From assembly GCA_023159155.1 (NCBI GenBank), contig JAJNNX010000065.1, positions 1-64,000 on the forward strand: DNA of 64,000 nucleotides, given 5' to 3'. Positions 55,348 to 64,000 of the stretch are shown one piece after another. Under the pieces are notes generated by a model. The model searched no databases. It was not told where the DNA came from and saw only the letters and a list, made by a program, of their open reading frames with translations. Position 1 is the first letter of the stretch, and each line of letters begins with the position of its first letter. The stretch comes from Ustulina deusta (taxonomy: Eukaryota; Ascomycota; Sordariomycetes; Xylariales; Xylariaceae). Position numbers and translations under genes: made by a program.

Positions 55348-58014
55348 TGCCTCCAAAGATGCCGTCTACAAAGATGCTCGTCTATCATGCACAACTACGG
55401 CAAATGTTTACCCATAGCAGTAGAACGAGCTCGCTGACTGCAGAGGGGATTTGAGTCCAATCAGGTCGGTTTGTACGACCTTTCCTCTTGGCACCCACCA
55501 GTTAAAGCGCGACTTGCATACGGCCTGCCAATATGTAAGCGATCTATCCTGTGACGTTTATTTGAGTTGAATAGCAGTACAATGAATACCGATCCCATTC
55601 CTCATACATAGAGGAGAGCTAAATTACTACACACCTAATTATGACAGAATAATATTAGATATAGTTATAGGGAACTTATTGATTAACATACATGATAAGC
55701 GAGTGACCCACACAAGCGAATGACCCATCTACGCCCAACCGATTCGTCAGCTAATCACCATATGAAACCAGGGCATAGGGCAGTGGATATGCTGGTGACT
55801 TACGGCATCGGCAAGGTGTTCGACAAAACAACGTACTAAGCATGCTTCTTGGAAACCTGGGGGTATTTCGTTGTCAAGCAGCCCTGGCTATCCAAGATGG
55901 GCAGCCCACTTGTGAAGATTCGTGTGATTCCGAGATGGGGGCAGAGCAGAAATCACCAAACGGGGACTCGACTCGCCCGTGAGCGGGAAAAGCACTTGGT
56001 AAGTGTGAGCGCTGCTCGTCAAAGGGGGGATACGATTGAGGTTGGACAGCCATGGAGGCTCGGCTTCCAAGTTCGGGCGAATCTCGTTACTTGCTTAACT
56101 CGCTCGGGTGCCCCGAAGATCTGGGTCTGTCGAAAGCGGGAGCTCTTTGATTCGCTTCGAGGTTTGTGGAAGGTATACTAGTCAGGATCCACGGCAGTGG
56201 TTCTGATATTTTCCCGCAACGATGTGACAACACCTCGCCCTGCTCCGCTGTAGACGCGAACGAAGCGTGCGCGTCGGGAATCACGTTCTTGAAGCGGAAT
56301 GGCCTCCTTTTCCCCACCGGCAAGCCCGGTGAACCCGTCTTCTGGCAGTGGGCACAAGGCGTTCCGCCGTCACCTACCCATACTCAGTAATATCTAGATA
56401 AACACACATCAAGCAGGGTGATGTACCCTTAGTGTGTTTCTCTATGCAGAGTCCTAGTCAGCATTTTAGATAACACGCAGACAAGAGTAACCATAATCAC
56501 CTCTGCAGTTGACGCAAGGCACAAGCTGCTCGCGGTGTTAGGGAGCCATGTGATGTGGATCTCCACGGTGGCGCGATGCTGGGCTTGGAAGGAAAGGTAG
56601 CGCCGGGAGAACAAAGTGAGGTCGTAGCTTGCCGAGTCAGGTTCGAAGAGGAAGAGATCCAACGTGCTGTCTGGTGATACAAATGTGTTTCGGCCAGTCC
56701 AACACTAGACTAGGCCAAGCTATCCAGGCTACCTATCTGGCCCCTCTACCTGGGTATTATGTAGATATTTAGAGATGTCAGTCTGGGGCAATTTAGATCG
56801 GTTAGTCAAGGGTTAGTTTCGGTAGTTGTTGCGCTACTTTCCAAAAAGGAAATAACTCGCCGAACATTCGACATTTGAAGTAAAGTGGCCATCTTACCCC
56901 ATAGTCGCTAGGGGGTTTCCTCTGCCGTTCCCCATGGGGTTGGGAGTGGAGATGCAACTAGCCGGGAAAGTTAACGGGGATATCTTCACCCTTGCCCATC
57001 ATTGGGAGATGACATCTCGCTAATCGAAGACAAAGTCAACAATTGCTAGCCATGGCTCAACTCCTTCTAACCCATGTCACACTCTATTAGACTCGAGTTG
57101 CCTGAATACCTCTAGGAAACCTTATGAAAATACTAAGTTTAATATAACTACACTACTTATACTTTTTTTTTGGAGGGGGGTTGGTTTATAATTAGGGCGT
57201 TAGATTTAGATGATAATTGTATTTCACGTCATGAGGTAGGACTGGGTTAGGTTTGGACTCACTTCGGAATTAGAGAAAAGAGGACTAGCCAACTTGCGAT
57301 ATTAGCGACAACCCAAATCTAAATAAGCCCGTTCGATCAGATTTGAGGCTTTGGTAAGTTCGCCATTGACTGCCTGCCTCGACCATAATACCTCATGGCT
57401 ACGTCGGACAGCTCGGTTTCGGAGTGTCGGACTTCATGTTGTTGGAGACACGACCTTGCTGCTGTCGAGCTTTCCAGCTATCACTTCAGACCGAAGGTAT
57501 TGGAATGACTCAACCACTCTGCCCAAGCGAAATAAGTCTGTCCTATATGAAAGCAGGCCTAGTCTTGTGGAGATTTGATTTGCCAGCTGCTGGCCCAGCA
57601 AGAGAACGCTAGATACCTCTGTTTGGCGCAAATGAACAAACATCAATAGAGATATCTAAATATTAGTTTCACGCCCGAATTTGCTCAGATAATAAGCCAC
57701 TCAACCCTGAGACTAGAGTAGCTGAAATAAATGCTCTGTTGAGAGAACCCTAGTATTGAGCAAGGGAAACATCTCCGTGTATAGGACATGCCTGATGAAA
57801 GTCGTTACGAAAGAGCATACAACTTATCTCGAAAACAAAGGAGTTAAAACAGCCAGTATCCTATTCCATGAACAATGTAGATATCTTTATAAGTTTAGAA
57901 TTAGGGTAGTCTATTAAATATAATTATTAAGTATATAGTAAACAGCGAAACCACCAACCCAATTTATCATTTCTCATTAATATTAAGACATTCTAACTTT
58001 TGACCCGAAGCTGT
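55348..58014. other. Gene-poor region, nothing recognised
   Basis: Several open frames of 60-110 codons (for example 55,849-56,181) carry no family motif or splice pattern that I can support. Composition is mixed, with AT-richer patches near 55,600 and 57,130. No repeat structure is obvious. Confidence 0.45.
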
Positions 58015-58668
58015 TCAAGCGACAGCGGTCTTACCATGAGGCGTGAGGGGCAGGGTGACAGGCTCGCAGGAGATGTCACGGTCAGAATATATCTGACCAA
58101 GCTCCCAGTCGGGATTCTGGTAGTTGGTCTCCGTGCAGTTGAGGGTTAAGTTAACCGTGCCGTAGCCGCCGAAAGTAACCCTACATCCCGAAACGGGTAC
58201 TGGTTAGTCTCTCTCTCTCTCTTCTTTTCCCTTTATTTGCATATCATGGGTGACTTACGGATACTGGGGATCCTCGTCATCGCAGGTCCAGGTCTGATTG
58301 ATGTTGAGCTCGCCCGAGGGCCGGCTGAAGGAGAAAGATGTCTGGGTCCCGGACCCCTCCGGCACTACACAGTTGTAGTTGACGTTGCCGTAGAAGAAGT
58401 CTGAAAGCCACGTGCTGTAGGCGGTGCACGACACCTTGTCCGGAAAGGCAGGGTTCGTTAGATTGAAATCCACGGAACCGGAAGACACCTGGTGCGCGGG
58501 CGTTGTGAATATGTACGAGGCGTGGTAGGTGAAGTCCTCGATGGTCCATGCGAAGTCACCGAATGATATCGACGTGCAGCCTGGGGTACTGTCGCGCGGG
58601 CCAAGGCCGTAGGGAGCCGCGGCAGCGAGAGGCAGGACAGTGGTGAGGGTCCCGATGAAGTTGCGCAT
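58015..58668 (-). CDS. Small secreted six-cysteine protein, AA1-like/Alt a 1-related candidate
   Basis: Two exons (58,259-58,668 and 58,015-58,180) encode 191 aa; the 78-bp intron has GTAAGT, ACTAAC and TGTAG signals. Residues 1-18 (MRNFIGTLTTVLPLAAAA) are a signal peptide, followed by APYGLGPRD. Mature Cys are at 31, 81, 100, 129, 152 and 175, enough for three disulfides. The body alternates beta-strand-like segments, for example AWTIEDFTYHASYIF, SGSVDFNLTNP, FFYGNVNYNC and VTFGGYGTVNLTLNC, with several NxT/S glycosylation sites. This pattern resembles fungal AA1-like secreted proteins, a group related to Alt a 1, some of which act in host interaction. That family name comes from memory of its motifs and needs a profile search. 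Role unknown. Confidence 0.8.
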
Positions 58669-61600
58669 TTTGATAAGCTTGCTTAATATGGTAATATTAT
58701 GATGAGATGTATGAAACTGTAAAGGGAATGGAACTTGGGTGTTTGGAAGACTAGGTCGGATGCTGTATTAATATGTGGTAATTACTTTGCTGACTTCGAC
58801 TCGATGATCTGGAATGCATCCTTATTTCCATCACGATACTGCCAGCCTTTTTATACTACACCACCTCGATAATAAAGCAACAAAAATACCGGCACATGTA
58901 TCCCCTCTTAGGTAAGTGGGGATGAGACAATGGAACGTTGAACAATATTTTTGGCAGTATACGATCCCCATCCGCTTCTCATGGCGAGCGCACCGTTGTG
59001 AGGACGCCCGATACGGGACGAGCCATGACGCAGCACGATGATCGCCTCCATCTAGTGCTGAACTAATCCTAGTGTAGGTAGCATGCAACGTGCTTGGATT
59101 CGCCAAGATCTCGTATTCTCGCAGCACGAGTCACAGCCCGCGTGGGTTAAGAGCAGCGCCGTTTAGTTATTGATTACCCGGCCCTGCCGAGTAGGTATCA
59201 GATAGCCTATAGAGCCCTCGACGTCTTGTCGGCTGTGCCGTGGGTAGCTGGAGAGATTTCGACGCTGGCAGACATTCTCGTACCCGCGCTGTTAGGCATG
59301 CAAAAAAAGAAGAAAAAAGCCGAGGCCGTTCTCGTCTTAGTGTTCCCCCCACTTGTCTTTCATCTTGGCAGACTTCGGATCGCCCCGGCTCCCCATGCGG
59401 AATGTCATGCAAGACCATGCATACCGCTTCTTGTCTTCGCCGCCCTGTCGAATACCTAGGCGAGATGCGAAAGTTTTCTGTCTCGGGTTCTAGACTAGAT
59501 CTATGCTGCCCGATTCATTTTTATTTCCCTCGGCCCTATGTAACGTTCCGAGGACCTGACTTCTCGTATTCAGCGCCAGTCCTTTCTGTCGCAGTATTGA
59601 GGGAGTTCGATCTTGTCTTGAGCTGGTGGGACGACGTTCGAGAAACACGCGGTCTGCAGTACGCTTAGGAATGCCATTGTCATCTAATACCTGCTCCTGT
59701 TGCCCTGCGTTCACGTTGTCTTTCATTGGGTGTATAGACAGCAGATCGAGTCGGACAGGTAATTGAGATGCACGCATATGAGCGGCCAAAGTACGCTATT
59801 ATTTCGCATAACCTACTTACCCCTCTATCGGTAGGGATTACGTTGCCTCCCGTGATTGTTAAATCCGAAGGTTTCAAAACAGTGCTTCCATCTCGATTCC
59901 TTCGTCTGGGGAAGCAGCACAAGCTAGCGGGTTGATCACCGTTGTGTCCTCACTTGGATTACATTGACGCTGTCATGTATTGCGACACCACGTGTTTGAA
60001 TAATGCTCTTTCTTGATTATTTATAATACAAAGGATCTTGGGACACAAATCGTTACCGCGTAGGTTAGATATTTTGCCGCCTCGTTGTTATCAATCCCAT
60101 CCCTTAGCTTGGTCTAGACTCGACGGCCTGAAATGAGTCGCCAACCTTGGAGGGTTTGAAAGAGCCAACCTCCAGCACAAGCTTGCATGCAGAGCAGCTT
60201 TAGGCCAGGAGAATTTGATGTAATTGATTTGTCAGCAATACAGTAGGACGGCACCGCATTCTGCGTGAATGCTGCATCTGATAACAACCAATAAACTGTT
60301 GAGGCCGACCGGAGCACTGGTTATGTGGATGCAACCCCAAGGCTTCCGCCACAAGACCCCTTTACGTTTTGTTAGTTTTGCGATTTGAAAGAAAATTTTA
60401 TTTGTAGGATATTTTGTCGCTACTATAATGTTATTTGAGTAGGTATGGCGGCTGTGAGGAAAATACCATCTCCCAGGCAGCTTGATTCTGAAATTGTTTG
60501 TTCAAGAAGTGTCCAGACCCAATCCTCTACGGCGTGGGTAATTATCGATTCTTCCTAACCTCCGCTTCAATTTGATTTCACAATCCTATTTCTTGTTTAG
60601 CAGAATTGTCTCTAAAGAGGCGGCCGATATCTTTTGGTGTTGTGCCCGCAGTTTCTGCGCCCTCCCTCCCGCCCCAAAAGATTTTTCCGATAGTTTGTAG
60701 CATACACCAGAAACAGGAGAGTAGTAACAGTTAATACATCTGCCGTTAAAAGATGCCGGGGCTCCGTTGCCACGCATGAACACTTGTGGTCAGCCAGAGC
60801 AACTACGTGGGAAGATCTAGGTTGATAACGCCGTGATATGTCTGGTTTCGAATTGTGACCTGCCCGGCCGCATTCAAGAGCCTTCGGGTGGGATATACTG
60901 ACTAAAGCTACATCATGGCAATTATTCAGGAGATTTGTCTTCCTTGTCTTGACGTCCACATAGACTGTGCTTCTCAAACGGTTTAAGATAGCGTTAGCCT
61001 TCGTGTTATATATCGATCCAGTGGCCATATCACATCGAAAACACGTCCATCCTTGTCATTTTCTATCTTTCGGAGCGTTTTTTAAGGGTTTTAAAGCGCG
61101 TGTTAGTCGCTGGCCATGTTTCCCAAAATATTTCTGGAGACCAGAAAGTGAAATATAGTGTTAGTATTAGAGTAAGTCCTTCATTTAAGAGAACAGTAAC
61201 GACTTACTGGTCCTAGATAAATTGATCTCCTTTCCAAGCTTTCAATTCTGCATTTTTCGGATTAAGAGTATATGCCGATAATTTGCTAGACGGGAAGTCG
61301 AGTCAGCCCGACCCCCCTTCGATCATACCCGTTGTTAGGAATATACCTCTGACGCAAGTGCGAGATATTGTTTCTCTTTTAGTTCTCGTTGCCATTTGTG
61401 AGACTGATGTCTATTGGGTTTGCAACCCATCTAATTATGTAGGCTCGACCATTAACATCTGCTTTTCGAGAAAGAGTGAAATGAAACCTACAGCGCGGCT
61501 CAGTGATAGAGAAATTGTATTATATTCAATTTTTTGCTAGTGGAGCGATGTAGCGTAATAATTTTATTCTGGGACAATATTCCATCAGTTACGCTTAAGC

Positions 61601-62462
61601 CAAGAATTTGAGTACGGCCTGTTTTGTGTGATTAGTAAAATAAAATAACCCTGAGACCATCAACTTGCCGTTTTCTAACGGCACCCTTTCTCGCCCTCTC
61701 AACTCTCAATAGGAAGGTTTTCTTATCCTTACTTACTCCATCAAACCTATCTCTACGCTCCGTTAACAACTCGCATCTCTCAATACTTCCCCAGTGATAG
61801 GATAATAGGACGGGAAGTTCTGATGATTCATGCTTTAAATGCGCCAACTAGGAGAAGTGTGGGCCAATTGCGAGCTTGAGTTGCTCTCCGTTATTAACGC
61901 TGGTTAGGATTGTGATCCATCTAAATATGAATTTCATGGTCGTCCTCCTTGACTGCACCACTAAACTATGCTTTCACGAATTCTTCTTTAAAGAATGGAT
62001 CACACTCGTTCATAATGCCACTTCAACTAGGCAAGCAAGCCGACTCAGGTATCGAGAAAAGGCCATAACCTCTTACCGGGCAGGGATGAATTCTGCGGAA
62101 GTAGATGAGGTAGTCCAGTAAGGCAGTTCCAAGCTTGCAAGGTCGACCTCCACATCTTCACTCCTACAGGTCCGCAGACCTGTGATAATTAGTAACAACA
62201 TAGAGATTATATATTCGGATAACAGCTCAAACCTAGAAAACGACCAAGGCATTGCTGTTCACCAATTGCAAAATCCAAATCAACCAATAAGAAAAATCCG
62301 TCCCAGACTTCCTGCATTACATAAAGGACAGAGTAACCCGCAGCGGCCCGGGGATCTCGGCCGCTAGACGAGGGACGGAGCCGGGTCACGGGCTATAGTG
62401 ACTCCAAGCAGCATATGATACGAATACGAATACACGGCAGCAACGGCAGCAACAACAACAAC
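58669..62462. other. Gene-poor region, nothing recognised
   Basis: Open frames up to about 140 codons (59,240-59,668; 60,612-61,028) show no family motif, no signal peptide and no supporting splice signals. A short CAG/CAA-rich run lies at 62,436-62,460, directly before the CYP51 remnant. AT-richer patches occur near 60,380, 61,530 and 62,200. Confidence 0.45.
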
Positions 62463-63120
62463 CTCTTGATGCCTTGGGCCCCGTTGCCGCAGAACCGGCG
62501 TCGGGATGCAGCACATCTGCAAATGAGGTCTGTCTACATGGGTCTCATCAACGACCGCCGGAAGTCTGCAGATAACAAGGTGATCGAGGGAGACGACGAC
62601 GGGGAGCCTGACAGTAAGCAATTCTCTGGCTCATTTTCTTCTTTTTTTGGCGACTTTACACTCTAAGAATACAACGGCTCCTGTTCGCGGCAAAGTCATT
62701 CCCTAGAAGCCTCTCGTGGCTCCAAAAACGCCCCCTCCATGCTCGAAATGCCAATTACTTACCCGAGTGTTGTAGTGATCTCGACTCTAATGAGTTGCGT
62801 CTATAAAAACGGGCAGCCGATCCCGAAGCATGGGACCCCCACCGCTGGGACAACGACGTCGCAGACTACGGCTACAGGGCCACGAGCAAGGACACCGAGA
62901 GCCCGTATCTGCCCTTCGGCGCTGGTCGTCATCGGTGTATCGGCGAGAGGTTTGCCTATCTTAATCTCGCGACCATCATATTGACCATTGTCCGGAATAT
63001 GAAGCTCAAGACCGTCGACGGTACGTCCTCAGTCCTACCCATGGACTATTCGTCTTTGCTTTCCCGGCCTGTCTAATCCGCCGAGATTCTATGGGAACGA
63101 CGCCAGCCTGCGTCATTATA
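62463..63120 (+). pseudogene. CYP51 (sterol 14-alpha-demethylase) remnant with internal deletion
   Basis: Three blocks of CYP51 are recognisable in order. Block A (62,463-62,613) reads LLMPWAPLPQNRRRDAAH and continues to INDRRK and GEPD. A spliceable intron (62,614-62,775, GTAAGC to TGTAG) leads in frame to block B (62,776 to about 62,825), MISTLMSCVYKNGQPIP. Block C (about 62,817-63,108) reads DPEAWDPHRWDND, then LPFGAGRHRCIGERF (the heme loop) and ILWERR. Between GQPIP and DPEAWDP about 150-200 residues of the normal protein are missing, and the join changes frame. A TAA at 63,074-63,076 ends block C early. The N-terminal half is absent. CYP51 makes ergosterol precursors in the ER and is the azole target; this copy cannot work. 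A functional CYP51 must lie elsewhere. Confidence 0.88.
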
Positions 63121-64000
63121 AACCAGCGATCCCCGAGCACAGGATCGTGAAGGTGAGAGCATTGTACAGTAGACATGGTGGAACCGAATAGGCGGGTGGG
63201 GTTCAAAGAGAGGATTATTCTTTAGCTCCTTGATAATATCGAATTCAAGATCTCATCGCCTACACCAGTATAGATACGTCTTCTCCAGTAAAGATGGGTC
63301 ACCATTGAGTCCACCAACAGGGAGCTTGTAGGTCCTCAATAGCATTGAGGTTTGAACCATTCCTATTAGGTTGGGAGGGTTTAGGTTCTTATATACCTAG
63401 AATACTTACTAAATTACTCCATGAGGTATCAGTTACCCTATAGCAACCCTAGCGCCTGACAACCAGTCACAACCGCCTATGGTACCATGGCGAACCTGAT
63501 ATAAATCTCGAGCTCTGGCGGCGGTAATTCGAATTTATACAAGTGACAACTGGCCTTCCTGCAGAATAATCAATCATGGGTATGTTGGAAATTAGGGCAA
63601 CAGCGTTGGGAGCATACGCAGTCGCAGACATCAAGGACGAGGGTTGATAATCGCAAAGAAATTGCACAAAGTCATGTCGGTTATTGCGTTGCTTTATGGG
63701 CTCGGTTAGCGATGCTTGGGAGCAGATATGCTCCAAATGATAGCTAATATACCTGGGATGACAGAAAGACTTCGTAGCCGGTAGTCGCAAATTTATCTTC
63801 CTTTCCATCAAAATTAATCCGTTTGTATTCACACGCGTAAGACACTTCCCTCTCGTGATCCAACCCGGCCGAGTGACAAGATTAAGAAGATACCGAAAGA
63901 AACGTGAAATAGAACCGTCTCCTAACCTTACACCACACGTGTGCTTCTTATCGTTTCCTTTTGCTACCAAGTAGCATCTGATGTTTCCTTTCCTCCCAAT
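63121..64000. other. Window end, no gene recognised
   Basis: A 167-codon minus-strand frame (63,467-63,970) has no ATG at its start and no recognisable motif; I do not call it a gene. Nothing else is seen. Confidence 0.45.

Noticed and set aside
63467..63970. 167-codon minus-strand frame at the window end
   Set aside because: The frame starts with a non-ATG codon, the first ATG is far inside, and there is no recognisable motif. It could be reconsidered with sequence beyond the window.
1..64000. CRISPR arrays, rRNA genes, bacterial-type operons
   Set aside because: No regularly spaced direct repeats, no rRNA segments and no prokaryotic gene organisation were seen; introns and RIP mark this as fungal nuclear DNA.

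Overview
This window is nuclear DNA of a filamentous ascomycete (Pezizomycotina), most likely a Sordariomycete. Supporting signs are small introns (48-83 bp) with GTAAGT-type donors and CTAAC/CTGAC branch sites, a repeat block degraded by C-to-T/G-to-A transitions in the manner of repeat-induced point mutation (RIP), a fungal NLR-type receptor, and single-copy Pezizomycotina housekeeping genes. The species cannot be named from the sequence alone.

Layout. (1) 1-17,295 is an extremely AT-rich repeat compartment with no intact gene. It holds two LTR retrotransposons lying head to tail: a 6.1-kb element (5,516-11,590, recognised by its LTR pair) and a Ty3/gypsy element (11,606-17,295) with two 253-bp LTRs and broken gag, reverse transcriptase and RNase H remnants. 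(2) 17,296-37,600 is an ordinary gene-rich arm: a Vam7-like vacuolar SNARE, a conserved hypothetical protein, the four-RRM nucleolar protein Nop4, condensin subunit Ycg1/CAP-G divergent from it, a rhomboid protease, a SAM methyltransferase and an orphan protein. (3) 38,000-55,400 has the look of accessory sequence: a possible 73-aa spliced gene, a nine-exon SNF2-family ATPase, an NB-ARC/TPR NLR with an alpha/beta-hydrolase N-terminal domain, a seven-exon cytochrome P450, a free-standing hydrolase homologous to the NLR N-terminus, and a J-domain coiled-coil protein. (4) 55,400-64,000 is gene-poor: one small secreted six-cysteine protein and a decayed CYP51 (sterol 14-alpha-demethylase) copy with an internal deletion.

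Genes working together. Most housekeeping genes here are unrelated neighbours. The pairing that stands out is the NLR (43,720-47,374) and the free-standing hydrolase (51,325-52,647). They are homologous through the hydrolase domain, but the NLR copy has Glu where the nucleophilic Ser should be, while the single-domain copy keeps Ser and His. An NLR with a dead sensor or regulatory domain beside an active single-domain effector is the best candidate here for an undescribed immune or cell-death module, though this is inference.

All multi-exon models were spliced by hand using splice consensus, reading phase and family motifs. Many apparent open frames in the window start at non-ATG codons or run into introns, so the exon coordinates in the entries replace simple ORF boundaries.
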